Program-made: the position numbers and the translations under genes
Notes under the pieces: model-generated
Databases searched by the model: none
What the model saw: the letters and a program-made list of their open reading frames with translations, nothing else
What the model was told of the DNA's origin: nothing
In this document: piece by piece, positions 50,504 through 60,016 of the stretch
Position numbering within the stretch: position 1 is the stretch's first letter
Layout: each line of letters begins with the position of its first letter
DNA from: Dethiosulfovibrio peptidovorans DSM 11002
GTDB lineage: Bacteria; Synergistota; Synergistia; Synergistales; Dethiosulfovibrionaceae
Assembly: GCF_000172975.1 (NCBI RefSeq)
Contig: NZ_ABTR02000001.1
Span: 1,402,501 to 1,466,500 of the forward strand
DNA: 64,000 nt
Reading direction: 5' to 3'

Positions 50504-52087
50504 CTACTTTTTGTCGGTTTCGTGAGATATGACAACGAAGTCCAGAGGAAGATATTCCACTTTCTCCAGTTTTTTGCTGAAGGCGTGGAGGGTCTTTCTG
50601 CTGTAGAGGGGAATCCAGGGAAGCTCCTGGTTGAGTATTTCCTGGGCCTTCCTGTATGCCTCTCTGCGCTCGTCTTGATCTACACTGTGGAAACCGATCA
50701 TTATGTACTCGTCCACGGTCTCGTTGCTGTAGAACGGTCGGTTGGGGCCCTTGGGCTGCCAGTAGTCAGAGTGGACGAGAGGGCGATATACCCAGTCGGC
50801 GTCTCCCGTGGATGGGCTCCAGCCCAGCCACATCAGCTGAGATGTACTCTCCTCGACGGGTTTTCTCGTTGCGGCCAGAAATGCGCCCCAGTCCATGACC
50901 TTCATTTTACAGTCGAAACCGACGGCCGAGGCGAAGGACTGAACAGCCTGAGGAACCTTCAGCGACAGGGTATCCCTGCCGTGGGTCCAGAATTCCACGG
51001 TGAGTTTCTTGCCGTCTTTATCCCTGATCCCGTCTCCGTCGGAGTCGGCCCATCCCGCTTCCTCCAGGATCGCCTTTGCCTTCTCGGGATCGTAGGTGAA
51101 GCCGGAGACCTCGCTGTATCCGTTAACCAGAGGGGCCACCATGGAGTTGACCGGCTCGGCGTATCCCAGGAGGATTTTATCGCATATGGCCTGGCGGTCT
51201 ATGGAGTAGGCCAGGGCCCTGCGGACCGCCGGGTCCTTCAATACTTCGTTTTGGCAGTTGACCCCCACGAACTGAACGACTATGGAGGGGAGGACCTTCA
51301 TGTCGATACGCTTGTTTTTCCCGAGCCTCTCCACGTCGGTGGGAGGAATCTGCTCCGCTATGTCGACCTCTCCGGTCTCTATCATCATCGCCCTGGCGCT
51401 GTCCTCCGGGACGGTGCGGAACACGAGGCGGTCGATCTTGGGTTCCCCCTGCCAGTATTTTTTATTGGCCTTGAGGGCGATATAGTCTCCCTGTTCCCAC
51501 TCGTCCAGCATGAAGGGTCCGGTGCCGGAGGGCCTGTGTTTGATCGACTCGTTCTTCTTCGGGTCCTGGACGTAGCTGGGGTCCAGGATCAGACCGGCGG
51601 TATGGGCCAGTACGTTCAGAAACGGGCCGAAGGACTCCTTCAATGTGAACTTGACCGTATGGTCGTCCACCACGGAGACCTCCTCAATGACAGGGGCGTA
51701 TAGGGAGGTCCTCTTGTATTTGCCGTTCAGTATCCGGTCGAAGTTGACCTTTACCGCCTTGGCGTCGAAGGGAGTGCCGCTGTGAAACGCGATCCCTTCT
51801 TTAAGCTTGAAGGTCCACTCCAGGCCGTCCTCCGAGTGGCTCCACTCTTTCGCCAGCATGGGCACTATGTTCAGTTTTTCGTCGAAGGTAACCAGCCCCT
51901 CGTATATGGCGTGGTTTATCTCCTCCGAGGGAGTGTCGCTTATGTCCTGGGGATCCAGGGCGAGGGCCTCTCTGCTCTTTGCTATCACAAGTTCCTTGCC
52001 GCCTCCGAAGGCGGCCGCGGTAAAGCTTGTGGCCGCCAGGGCCGTCAAGAGGGCGAGCAACAGTCCTTTTCTTCCGATTCGCAACAT
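50504..52087 (-). CDS. Peptide ABC transporter substrate-binding protein (second system)
   Basis: A 527-residue extracytoplasmic peptide-binding protein (SBP_bac_5). The signal peptide is about 1-27 (LLLALLTALAATSFTAAAFG). The mature part has the family start ELVIAKSREALALDPQD, the YEGLVTFD motif, HRPSGTGPFMLDEWEQGDY (the signature, near 155) and the DADWVYRPLVHSDYW binding region. I chose the ATG at 52087, nine bases after AGGAGG; the frame runs further into the ATPase gene. It is the last gene of the dppBCDF-sbp operon and is ended by a terminator. Confidence 0.93.
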   Translation of the reverse strand: MLRIGRKGLLLALLTALAATSFTAAAFGGGKELVIAKSREALALDPQDISDTPSEEINHAIYEGLVTFDEKLNIVPMLAKEWSHSEDGLEWTFKLKEGIAFHSGTPFDAKAVKVNFDRILNGKYKRTSLYAPVIEEVSVVDDHTVKFTLKESFGPFLNVLAHTAGLILDPSYVQDPKKNESIKHRPSGTGPFMLDEWEQGDYIALKANKKYWQGEPKIDRLVFRTVPEDSARAMMIETGEVDIAEQIPPTDVERLGKNKRIDMKVLPSIVVQFVGVNCQNEVLKDPAVRRALAYSIDRQAICDKILLGYAEPVNSMVAPLVNGYSEVSGFTYDPEKAKAILEEAGWADSDGDGIRDKDGKKLTVEFWTHGRDTLSLKVPQAVQSFASAVGFDCKMKVMDWGAFLAATRKPVEESTSQLMWLGWSPSTGDADWVYRPLVHSDYWQPKGPNRPFYSNETVDEYIMIGFHSVDQDERREAYRKAQEILNQELPWIPLYSRKTLHAFSKKLEKVEYLPLDFVVISHETDKK

Positions 52088-52140
52088 CCTTTTAAACCTC
52101 CTTTTGTCCTTTAGGTTCGTTATGCCGGTTCCCCGGCCTT

Positions 52141-53106
52141 TCAGACGCGGTGGCACGCCACGAAGTGTCCCTCTCTCACCTCCCTCCAAACCGGTTCCTC
52201 GTCTCTGCATCTTTCACAGGCCTCGGGGCACCTGGTGTGGAATCTGCACCCCGCCGGGGGATCTATGGGGCTGGGTATGTCTCCCTTTATGACCTTGTCC
52301 TCTATGTCCTCTCCTGTGACGTAGGGTTTAGGAATGCTCTCCAGGAGAGCTCTGGTATAGGGGTGGAGAGGCGAGGAGAACAGATCCCTTTTCGAAGCGT
52401 ATTCCATCATCTTTCCCAGATAGAGTACCGCCACTCTGTGGCTTATGTGTCTTATGACGCTGAGGTCGTGCGATATGAACAGATACGTTAGTCCTCTCTC
52501 GCTCTGAAGATCCTTGAAAAGGTTCAGGATCTGGGCCTGAACCGATACGTCCAAGGCTGAGGTGGGCTCGTCCAGGACTATGAAGTCCGGGTCGGATATG
52601 AGAGCTCTGGCCACAGCGATTCTCTGTCTCTGTCCTCCGGAAAACTCGTGTGGATAGCGGGTCATATGTTCTTCCTTGAGTCCCACTTCGAGGAGGATTT
52701 TTAGCACCCTGTCGGATATGTCGTTTTCGTCCCTTACCCCGTGGACCTTCAGCACCCGCCCCACTATATCCCTGACTATCATCCTGGGATTGAGAGAGGC
52801 GAATGGGTTCTGGAACACCATCTGGGCCTTAGACCTGAACCGGTGAAGCTCGACGTCGTCCATCTCGAGCACCGATCTCCCCCTGTAGAGGACGTCCCCC
52901 GACGTGGGGGAGAGCAGCCGTAGGATCATGTTCCCCGCCGTGGACTTTCCGCTCCCCGATTCTCCTACCAGCCCTAGGGTCTCTCCCTCCGGAATGGAGA
53001 AGGAGATCCCGTCGACGGCCTTTACGTGGCCGACGACCTTGGGGAAAACGATTCCTTTGTCGATGGGGAAGTGCTTCTTCAGGTTGGAAACCTCAACGAT
53101 AGGCAT
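52141..53106 (-). CDS. Peptide ABC transporter ATP-binding protein, DppF type (second system)
   Basis: A 321-residue ATPase. Walker A is GESGSGKST, the Q-loop VFQNPF, the signature FSGGQRQR, Walker B FIVLDEPTSALD and the switch ISHD. The C-terminal oligopeptide extension has C-x5-TRCPEACERC. I chose the ATG at 53106, which overlaps the end of the partner ATPase gene by fourteen bases and follows GAGGTGG; a start at 53133 lies too deep in the upstream gene. It is followed 53 bases later by the binding-protein gene. Confidence 0.93.
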   Translation of the reverse strand: MPIVEVSNLKKHFPIDKGIVFPKVVGHVKAVDGISFSIPEGETLGLVGESGSGKSTAGNMILRLLSPTSGDVLYRGRSVLEMDDVELHRFRSKAQMVFQNPFASLNPRMIVRDIVGRVLKVHGVRDENDISDRVLKILLEVGLKEEHMTRYPHEFSGGQRQRIAVARALISDPDFIVLDEPTSALDVSVQAQILNLFKDLQSERGLTYLFISHDLSVIRHISHRVAVLYLGKMMEYASKRDLFSSPLHPYTRALLESIPKPYVTGEDIEDKVIKGDIPSPIDPPAGCRFHTRCPEACERCRDEEPVWREVREGHFVACHRV

Positions 53107-54064
53107 AGCAGGCCACCTCGTGTCCGTTGTCATCGATAATCCTAGGAGGACGGGCCGTGGCGCAGATCGGCTCCGCCATGGGACAGCGTTCCCGGAACTT
53201 GCATCCCTCCGGCAGATGTATGAGATTCGGCAGGGATCCCTTTATGACGTCCAGCCGCTCCTGATCCCTGTCCAGCCTCGGGATCGCCCCTATGAGTCCC
53301 TTAGTGTAGGGATGGAGGGGCGAGTCGAATATGTCGTGAACCGTTCCGTACTCTATGATGCTGCCGGCGTACATGACCGCTACCATCTGCGCCATGGTGG
53401 CTATCACTCCCAGGTCGTGGGATATCAGCATTATCGAGCTGCCGAAGTCCCTTTGAAGATCCTTGATGAGCGACAGTATCTGGGCCTGTATCGATACGTC
53501 CAGGGCGGTCGTAGGCTCGTCGGCGATCAACAACTTTGGGTTGCAGCAGAGGGCCATGGCTATCATCACCCTCTGTTTCATCCCTCCGGAGAACTGATGG
53601 GGATATCTTTCCAGTGACTTCTCCGGGTCCGGTATGTTGACCTTATGGAACATCTCGAGGGCCCTGGATCTTGCCTTCGCGTCGGAGACCGAACCGTGGG
53701 CCTTTATTGCCTCCTCGACCTGGAATCCGACCTTCAGTACCGGATTCAGACTGCTCATGGGATCCTGGAATATCATCGCCATATCGCAGCCCCTGACGGA
53801 GCGCATCTCGTCGTCCGGTAGGGTAAGCAGATCCCTGCCCTGAAACAGGACTTGCCCTTCCACTATCTTTCCCGGAGGCTGGGGAATCAGGCCCATTATG
53901 GAACGGGAGGTGACGGATTTGCCGCATCCGGTCTCTCCCACTATGCCCAGGATCTCTCCCTGGCCTATGGAGAAGCTCACCTTCTCCAGGGCTTTCACGA
54001 TCCCTTCCTCCGTATAGAACCACGTAGAGAGGTCCTTGACCTCCAATATCTTCTCAGCCACCAC
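53093..54064 (-). CDS. Peptide ABC transporter ATP-binding protein, DppD type (second system)
   Basis: A 323-residue ATPase. Walker A is GETGCGKS, the Q-loop IFQDPM, the signature FSGGMKQR, Walker [13 protein letters not shown] and the switch ISHD. The C-terminal part has the cysteine group GCKFRERCPMAEPIC and a final VACYAY. Several GTG codons could start the gene; 54064 or 54061 fit the AAGGAG that forms the end of the preceding permease gene, whereas 54070 sits too close to it. Overlaps on both sides show strong coupling within the operon. Confidence 0.92.
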   Translation of the reverse strand: MVAEKILEVKDLSTWFYTEEGIVKALEKVSFSIGQGEILGIVGETGCGKSVTSRSIMGLIPQPPGKIVEGQVLFQGRDLLTLPDDEMRSVRGCDMAMIFQDPMSSLNPVLKVGFQVEEAIKAHGSVSDAKARSRALEMFHKVNIPDPEKSLERYPHQFSGGMKQRVMIAMALCCNPKLLIADEPTTALDVSIQAQILSLIKDLQRDFGSSIMLISHDLGVIATMAQMVAVMYAGSIIEYGTVHDIFDSPLHPYTKGLIGAIPRLDRDQERLDVIKGSLPNLIHLPEGCKFRERCPMAEPICATARPPRIIDDNGHEVACYAYR

Positions 54065-54066
54065 GG

Positions 54067-54936
54067 TCACTCCTTAAGTCTGGGGTTCAAGGCGTCCTGA
54101 AGCCCGTCTCCGAAAAAATTGAATCCCAGGACAACTATCATTATTGCCAGGCCGGGAAAGAACGCCACGAAGGGGGCGGTTCGAAGGTACATCCTGGCTC
54201 CGCTGAGCATGGTTCCCCATTCCGGGGTGGGGGGCTGCACTCCCAGTCCGAGAAAACCCAGTCCCGCCGCGGTGAGGAGTACCGTTGCCATCCTCAGGGT
54301 GGTCTGGACGATGATGGGGGAGAGGGCGTTTGGCAGCACGTATCTCATTATCACCGATCGGTTCGACTCTCCTATGGCCTGGGCCGCCGTGACGTAGTCG
54401 TTTTTCTTCACCGATATGACCGCACCCCTGGTTACCCTGGCGAACTGGGGCACCGAGTATATCCCTATGGCGACTATGAGATTAGTCAGGTTGGGGCCCA
54501 GCATGGCCACTATGGCCAGGGCCAGAAGCATGCCGGGAAAAGCCAGCATTATATCCATCAGTCTCATTATTATCTCGTCGATCAGCCCGCCGAAATAACC
54601 TCCTATTGCTCCGAGGGCTATACCTATGACCAAGGCTATTACCACCGAGTTGAACTGAATTATCAGCGAGACCCTAGCTCCGTGGATTATCCTGCTGAAT
54701 ATATCTCGTCCGAACTCGTCGCAGCCCATCAGATGATCTCCCGACGGCGCCAGAAATGCGTCGCTGAGGTTCTGGGCCAGGGGATCGTATGGAGCCATAT
54801 GGGGTCCCACCAGGGCTATGAGGACGTAAAGGGTCACTATGAACAGTCCCAGCACGGCGGTTTTGCTGCGGCTGAGTCTGCGCCATATTATGCTCAGGTG
54901 CGATCTGTTTTTTGCCGTTTTTTTAACGTCAGTCAT
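54067..54936 (-). CDS. Peptide ABC transporter permease, DppC type (second system)
   Basis: A 289-residue inner-membrane permease. The N-terminal helix KTAVLGLFIVTLYVLIALVG, the MGCDEFGRDIFSRII motif (near 70-84), the EAA loop VKKNDYVTAAQAIGES and the C-terminus GDGLQDALNPRLKE identify the family. The ATG overlaps the end of the DppB-type gene by eight bases. It forms the pore with that protein. Confidence 0.94.
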   Translation of the reverse strand: MTDVKKTAKNRSHLSIIWRRLSRSKTAVLGLFIVTLYVLIALVGPHMAPYDPLAQNLSDAFLAPSGDHLMGCDEFGRDIFSRIIHGARVSLIIQFNSVVIALVIGIALGAIGGYFGGLIDEIIMRLMDIMLAFPGMLLALAIVAMLGPNLTNLIVAIGIYSVPQFARVTRGAVISVKKNDYVTAAQAIGESNRSVIMRYVLPNALSPIIVQTTLRMATVLLTAAGLGFLGLGVQPPTPEWGTMLSGARMYLRTAPFVAFFPGLAIMIVVLGFNFFGDGLQDALNPRLKE

Positions 54937-55849
54937 TGTATCTGATCCTCGGATCTAAAAGCGCATACAGGACGTCAACCACAAGGTTCGCCAGTACGAA
55001 TATGAGAGCTATTACCAGCAGGGCCGTCTGGACGACCGGATAGTCCCTTCCCATTATGGAGTCGACCAGCAGCCTCCCTATTCCCGGCCAGGAGAAGACC
55101 GACTCGGTCAGAACAGCTCCCGCCAGCATATATCCGAACTGGAGGCCTATTACCGTCACCGTCGGAATTAGGGCGTTTCTCAGGGCGTGGCGGTATATGA
55201 CCAGTTTCTCTTTCAGTCCCTTGGCGACGGCGGTCGTGATATAGTCCTGCTGGAGTACGTCCAGCATGCTGGAGCGGGTCATCCTGGCTATGATCCCGGT
55301 TGACGCCGTTCCCAAGGCAATGGCCGGCATTATCAGATGTCTTATGCCCCCCATTCCTCCCGATGGAAGCCACATCAGGGTTACGGAGAACAGGAGGATC
55401 ATCAGAAGCCCCCACCAGAAGACCGGCATAGATACACCGAGAAGGGCTATGAAGGTCGACAGGTAGTCTATCCACGAGTACCGATGCACCGCCGAGAGGA
55501 TCCCGGCCATTATCCCTATCACGACGGAGATGACTATGGCGGCGGAGGATAGGATCAACGTGTTTTTGAGCCTCTTGCCGACTATCTCCATCACCGGTAT
55601 CTCGTATTTCATGGAGATCAGCTCTCCTGTGAAGACCCCTCGGATAAAGCGGAAGTACTGGGTCGACAGGGGTTTGTCGAGTCCGAACTCCTCCCTGATC
55701 AGCTGGATATCCGCCTGGGTCGCCTCGTCTCCGGCCAGGAGCTCCGCCGGGTCTCCCGGGGATAGATGAAGAATCAAGAAGGCTATTATGGAGACCCCTA
55801 TCAATACCGGAATCGCCAGCATCAGCCTCCTAACTATGAATCTACCCAA
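54929..55849 (-). CDS. Peptide ABC transporter permease, DppB type (second system)
   Basis: A 306-residue inner-membrane permease. The first helix (RRLMLAIPVLIGVSIIAFL), the LSPGDPAELLAG loop near 30-41, the EAA loop QQDYITTAVAKGL and the C-terminal DPRIRYND are typical. The TTG start follows AGGAGG by seven bases. It is 42 bases downstream of the GntR-type regulator gene on the same strand, so the regulator may be the first gene of the operon. Confidence 0.94.
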   Translation of the reverse strand: MGRFIVRRLMLAIPVLIGVSIIAFLILHLSPGDPAELLAGDEATQADIQLIREEFGLDKPLSTQYFRFIRGVFTGELISMKYEIPVMEIVGKRLKNTLILSSAAIVISVVIGIMAGILSAVHRYSWIDYLSTFIALLGVSMPVFWWGLLMILLFSVTLMWLPSGGMGGIRHLIMPAIALGTASTGIIARMTRSSMLDVLQQDYITTAVAKGLKEKLVIYRHALRNALIPTVTVIGLQFGYMLAGAVLTESVFSWPGIGRLLVDSIMGRDYPVVQTALLVIALIFVLANLVVDVLYALLDPRIRYND

Positions 55850-55891
55850 AATCCTTCCTCCTTTTCGAGTTGATCTCTGTCGTCGCTTTCT

Positions 55892-56584
55892 CTACAGCAT
55901 CCCAAGGCTGAGCCTGTGTTTCACCGTGTTCAGAATGTGTTCCTCCATGTGTTTTCGAGCCATCAACCCGTCTCTCTCCCTCAGAGCCCTGACTATCAGC
56001 TTATGTTCCATCGAGCTTTTATATCTTCCGTCCTTTCTGCGGGCTACATACTCCGGAGCGTTTACGTCCAGTATGTAGTAGGGCGAGAAGTAGAAGGTGT
56101 AAAGGGAAGACCGATGGTAGAGTTGGCTGAAATGACGTTGAAAATAGAGATTCCCGCTGAGTCTAACTATCTTGGTGTGAAAATCCTCGTTGAGCTCGGC
56201 GAAAAGTCCCTTCCTCTGGTTCCCGTAGAGCTCTACGAAATCGGATTCCCTGTGGTTGAGCTCTAAAAGGGTCTCTATGTCCTCCTCCGTCGCCAGTTCT
56301 GCCGCCAGCTCCGCCGCTCTGCCCTCCAGGGTGGATCGGGCCACGAAAACCTGAAGCAGGTCCTCCTTGGTCAAGGCGGGGATTCTGTATCCCTTCTGCC
56401 CCGGGATCTTCTCAAGGATGCCCTCGGTCATTAGTCTGCCGAGAGCCTGTCTTATGGGAGTCCTGCTCATCCCCAACATCTCGACCAGTTCCGGCTCGTA
56501 CAGTCTCTCTCCCGGAGAAAGCCTGTGTTCCACTATCAAACCGATAATCGTCCTGAAAGCCTGTTCATCGGCCAGTATCTCCAT
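55892..56584 (-). CDS. GntR family regulator, FadR (FCD) type
   Basis: A 230-residue DNA-binding repressor or activator. The winged HTH is at about 20-70 (LYEPELVEMLGMSRTPIRQALGRL in two motifs, then EGILEKIPGQKGYRI). The FCD ligand domain follows, with its metal-binding His in FAELNEDFHTKIVRLSG and the late HKLIVRALRERD and HMEEHILNT. I chose the ATG at 56584, six bases after GGGAGG. Its place between the D-aminopeptidase gene and the dpp operon suggests it controls peptide uptake; the ligand may be an amino or organic acid. The target site was not found. Confidence 0.88.
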   Translation of the reverse strand: MEILADEQAFRTIIGLIVEHRLSPGERLYEPELVEMLGMSRTPIRQALGRLMTEGILEKIPGQKGYRIPALTKEDLLQVFVARSTLEGRAAELAAELATEEDIETLLELNHRESDFVELYGNQRKGLFAELNEDFHTKIVRLSGNLYFQRHFSQLYHRSSLYTFYFSPYYILDVNAPEYVARRKDGRYKSSMEHKLIVRALRERDGLMARKHMEEHILNTVKHRLSLGML

Positions 56585-56656
56585 GGCTAGCCTCCCTTTC
56601 TTCGTCTGTTCGAATGGATTCAAAAGTGGATACGTTTCTATTTTAGAGATTTGTCC

Positions 56657-56708
56657 GAAAAAAGTCAACAGGAGCGGATGAACCTAGGTTCATCCGCTCC
56701 TGTTGACT
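56657..56708 (-). terminator. Terminator of the D-aminopeptidase gene
   Basis: A 46-base perfect palindrome (AGTCAACAGGAGCGGATGAA and on, centre CCTAGG, 56663-56708) is followed on the minus strand by TTTTTT. It isolates the D-aminopeptidase from the GntR-dpp operon downstream. Confidence 0.93.
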
Positions 56709-56716
56709 GGCCGTCC

Positions 56717-57559
56717 TTAAAATGCCACCGATCCGCCTAGGGAGATGAGGGATCCAGCCCATCTTCTCATCAGGTCCATCCCGATCCCCTTTATTCTGAC
56801 GGTCCTTCCGTCGATTCTGGTCGTTCCCGGGATCGTTGCGGCGCTATCCGCCTGGGACGTGTAGTGGAAGGATATGTCCATCTGGAAAGCTCCCCTGGGA
56901 ATTTCGTTTTTTCCTGTCCCTCCATACTTCAGACTCTTAGCCGCCTCGAAGGCCCCCTTTCGGATGATCTCGAAAGTATCGTCGGGAGGAAGGCAGTCGG
57001 CGGAGGAGTGGCCGATTCCTCGTTTTACCGAACAGGTTAGGACCTCTTGTCCCAGGGCGGAACGGGCCTCTTCGCAGGCGGCGGTGTCTCCTGTCACTAG
57101 AAGTACCGGGATCGAGTGCTCCGAACATACCGCTGCGTTGAGCCCTATTTCCCCGACCTCTTTGTCGTTAAGCCTGACACCGAATACCGCTTTACCCGAT
57201 ATGGTGTGATCGAGAATGGCCCTCTCCGTGCCTGCCATAGCGTGATAGCAGAGGAAAAAGGCACCGTCGCAACATTCCACTCCCTCCATCATGCCGAGTG
57301 TCTTGGGAGAGCCGGATATTATCCTGACCCGGCCACCGTATCTTGAGAGATCCGCAGGGGATATGTTTATCATTCCGTCGTGGGAGTCGTTGACCAGGAT
57401 CTCCCTTGCCCCTCCTTCTAGTGCCCCCTCTATCGCGGCCTTAAGGTCGTGGGTCTGCATAGCTTGTCCGAAACGGTATTCGTCCCGAGAAGCTTTTGTC
57501 TGCTCCGATCTAACTACTCCTGTGGCGCCTTCCATGTCGACGCTCATGTATATTTTCAT
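56717..57559 (-). CDS. dppA: M55 family D-aminopeptidase (DppA)
   Basis: A 280-residue cytoplasmic zinc peptidase that removes N-terminal D-amino acids, notably from D-Ala-D-Ala. Metal ligands are seen at Asp8 and Glu10 (SVDMEG), His60 (NDSHDG), His106 (CYHAM) and a Glu at 134-137 (KEVGEIG). The family feature VLLVTGDTAACEEA is near 155-170. The ATG at 57559 has GGAGG eight bases upstream; the longer open frame upstream is not supported. In Bacillus subtilis the same gene belongs to a peptide importer operon, which fits the dpp system downstream here. Confidence 0.92.
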   Translation of the reverse strand: MKIYMSVDMEGATGVVRSEQTKASRDEYRFGQAMQTHDLKAAIEGALEGGAREILVNDSHDGMINISPADLSRYGGRVRIISGSPKTLGMMEGVECCDGAFFLCYHAMAGTERAILDHTISGKAVFGVRLNDKEVGEIGLNAAVCSEHSIPVLLVTGDTAACEEARSALGQEVLTCSVKRGIGHSSADCLPPDDTFEIIRKGAFEAAKSLKYGGTGKNEIPRGAFQMDISFHYTSQADSAATIPGTTRIDGRTVRIKGIGMDLMRRWAGSLISLGGSVAF

Positions 57560-57665
57560 GTCGATAACCTCCTCGTTGGTATAAAAACTGAGGCGATAAT
57601 ACACCGGAGTGGAGCTGAACTCCAGTACGTTGTGGTACCATAAAACAACGATGGGGGGAGATAGG

Positions 57666-59951
57666 ATGAGAAAAACGTTTTTGATCTTCGTTCTGTTGCT
57701 GTCCTTTACGGTCTTTCCCGAGGTGTCCGACGGGAACGCCCTTACCGCCGTTGTCAAGGAAGGCGCGATCGGAGAGACTCAGGGTGACCCCGCGTCGGGC
57801 GATTCCTCATCTGGCGACATATACGACGTCGCGAAGAACGAGAACAGGATAGCAGAGCTGGATCGATCCATAGGAACCTGGGCATCCGTGCCGGTAGCCG
57901 AGTCGGCCGCTCGTTACGGGGTGTCGGAGGCGGATGTGGAGGACAGGATCACCGTTCTGTCTTCACTCCAAAATTTCTACAAGCGACTTAACGGTGCGGT
58001 CGAGAAGACCGTCGGTTTTAGGGAGGATCTGAAAAAGAGGGAGTCCGAAAAGGGGCAGGCCAGACTATCCCTGAAGGAAGAGCCTCCCTATAAGTTGAGT
58101 TTTTATGATGAATATCTGGCCAACGCTGACGATCTATCCTCCAAACTGGAGACTTTGGAGGAGTCCATAGCCAGAGAGCAGAAGGCCATAGTAAGCGCTA
58201 GATCCCAGCTGGACGAGGCGGGAAAGGACCTTCGATTGGCCCAGAGTGAGCTGGATAAAGCCAAAGGTACAGAGGAGGAGAACAAAAAGCTCTGGGCCTT
58301 TCAAAAAGCGCAGGTGAACGAGGAACTCTGGAAGGTGACCCTGGCCTATCTGGAGAGAAACCTCGAGAATCTTCGTCTTCAGAGGGATGCCGCAAGACTT
58401 CGTCTGGGTCAGGCCGAGGACGTCAAGAAATATATCTACTCTAACGTCTCTTTCGACGAGGGGGACATGAAGGCCGGCCTGGCCAGATACGAGGAGGGTC
58501 TCAAGGCCCTTCAGAAAAAGGTGGAGGTCTTGGGAAAAGACATACCCAAGGCCGAGGACGCCTATGCGGAAGCTCACGCCAAACTCAGCGCCGCCACCGG
58601 CGATAAGGCGGTGAAAGAGGCTCAGAGAGTGTTCTCCATGGCGGAGATAGAGAGAGAGTATCTGCATCTAACCATGGAGCAGGCCCAGGAGATGGTTGGC
58701 TTTCTCAACGAGATGAAAGACATATGGATGGACCGATACGATCTTTTAAAGCCCGGTGGGGCAAGTGCCGATATCTTGCTAAAGCAAAGGGACGAGGTCG
58801 AGCAAAGGATCGGCCGTTTCGAGGATGTCCTCATCTCGCAGCAGAAGTATCAGGCCGCCCTTCACGCCAGGTCGATAGCCCTGAGCGGAGAGCTTGATCA
58901 GGCGAAGGACAAGGTTGTTGTAGCTTCACTAAAGAGAAGGTCCAAGATTCTGGACGACATAATGTCCCAAAACATGAATTACATGGTGTCCCTTATAACA
59001 TTGGATACCATGAACAAGAGGCTGCTGGAGGAGATCAAGAGCCACATAAAGGAGGTCGCCATAACGGAGAAGGTATCCTCCATGTGGCGTGCCAGAACGG
59101 CCGAGATATTGAACACCGAGCTATGGCATATGGGGGGGTATGCCGTCAGGCTGAGGGAGTTCGTGATAGCTCTGGTGGTGTTGTCCTTCGGTCTAATGGC
59201 CAGCAGAAGGATAGCCAAGTTCATCCGTAAGTGGCTCTTGATCCACTCTAAGAGAGTCGACGTTACCGGGGTTCATGCCATAGAACGGCTTATCTACTAC
59301 TTCCTGATATGTGGAAGCTTTCTCATAGCCCTCAAGGTCGTCAACGTGCCTCTCACCGCCTTCGCGTTTCTAGGTGGTGCCGTAGCCATCGGTATCGGTT
59401 TTGGAGCCCAGAACCTATTCAACAATCTGATCAGCGGCTTTATACTCATGGTACAACAGCCGTTCAAGATCAACGATATAGTCCAGGTGGACGATATCAC
59501 CGCTACTGTGTTGGAGATCGACTCCCGTTCCACCAAGATCAGGACCTTCGATAACTACGACGTTCTGGTTCCGAACAGCTATTTTCTGGATAACCGCATA
59601 ACCAATTGGACCCTGTCGGACAAGATCATAAGGGGGAAGCTGGAGATCGGAGTGGCCTACGGTACTCCCGCCAGAAAGGTTGAGGAGATCCTATTGGGAC
59701 TGGCCAGGGATCATCAGACTGTGCTTCCCGATCCGAAGCCCTTCGTTCTTTTTTCGGAATACGCAGACAGTTCGATGAACTTCGTACTGTATTTCTGGGT
59801 CAACGTCAAGAACGGTTTCCCGACCGGCGTGGCCAGCGATATGCGTTACAGGATCCAGGAGATATTCGAGAAGGAGGGAATAGAGATACCGTTCCCTCAG
59901 GTGGATGTCCATATGGAAAAATCGGGTGTAGGAGCTCCAGATCCGGTTTGA
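57666..59951 (+). CDS. Large mechanosensitive channel (MscS/MscK type)
   Basis: A 761-residue membrane protein that releases solutes on osmotic downshock. A signal peptide (1-21) is followed by a long, largely coiled-coil extracytoplasmic region (about 60-470, with many KKRES, LEESIAREQ and EAQRVFSMAE heptads). Three helices follow (about 500-600), then the MscS core: FAFLGGAVAIGIGFGAQNLF forms the pore helix and PFKINDIVQVDD, NYDVLVPNSYFLDNRITNW the beta domain. The size and layout resemble MscK. A GGGGGGAG site precedes the ATG. It is close to an osmoprotectant importer, which fits a role in osmotic balance. Confidence 0.9.
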   Translation: MRKTFLIFVLLLSFTVFPEVSDGNALTAVVKEGAIGETQGDPASGDSSSGDIYDVAKNENRIAELDRSIGTWASVPVAESAARYGVSEADVEDRITVLSSLQNFYKRLNGAVEKTVGFREDLKKRESEKGQARLSLKEEPPYKLSFYDEYLANADDLSSKLETLEESIAREQKAIVSARSQLDEAGKDLRLAQSELDKAKGTEEENKKLWAFQKAQVNEELWKVTLAYLERNLENLRLQRDAARLRLGQAEDVKKYIYSNVSFDEGDMKAGLARYEEGLKALQKKVEVLGKDIPKAEDAYAEAHAKLSAATGDKAVKEAQRVFSMAEIEREYLHLTMEQAQEMVGFLNEMKDIWMDRYDLLKPGGASADILLKQRDEVEQRIGRFEDVLISQQKYQAALHARSIALSGELDQAKDKVVVASLKRRSKILDDIMSQNMNYMVSLITLDTMNKRLLEEIKSHIKEVAITEKVSSMWRARTAEILNTELWHMGGYAVRLREFVIALVVLSFGLMASRRIAKFIRKWLLIHSKRVDVTGVHAIERLIYYFLICGSFLIALKVVNVPLTAFAFLGGAVAIGIGFGAQNLFNNLISGFILMVQQPFKINDIVQVDDITATVLEIDSRSTKIRTFDNYDVLVPNSYFLDNRITNWTLSDKIIRGKLEIGVAYGTPARKVEEILLGLARDHQTVLPDPKPFVLFSEYADSSMNFVLYFWVNVKNGFPTGVASDMRYRIQEIFEKEGIEIPFPQVDVHMEKSGVGAPDPV

Positions 59952-59970
59952 CTCTCGTAGTTTTTTAACT

Positions 59971-60016
59971 AGCGGATCGGCAGCCCTCAAGCTGAGGTCG
60001 TCGATCCGCTTTTTTA
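59971..60016. terminator. Bidirectional terminator
   Basis: AGCGGATCG and CGATCCGCT arms enclose a structured 22-base loop and are followed by TTTTTT on the plus strand. A TTTTTT-complement run is present on the other side. It lies between the MscS-type gene and the convergent HTH gene. Confidence 0.85.
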
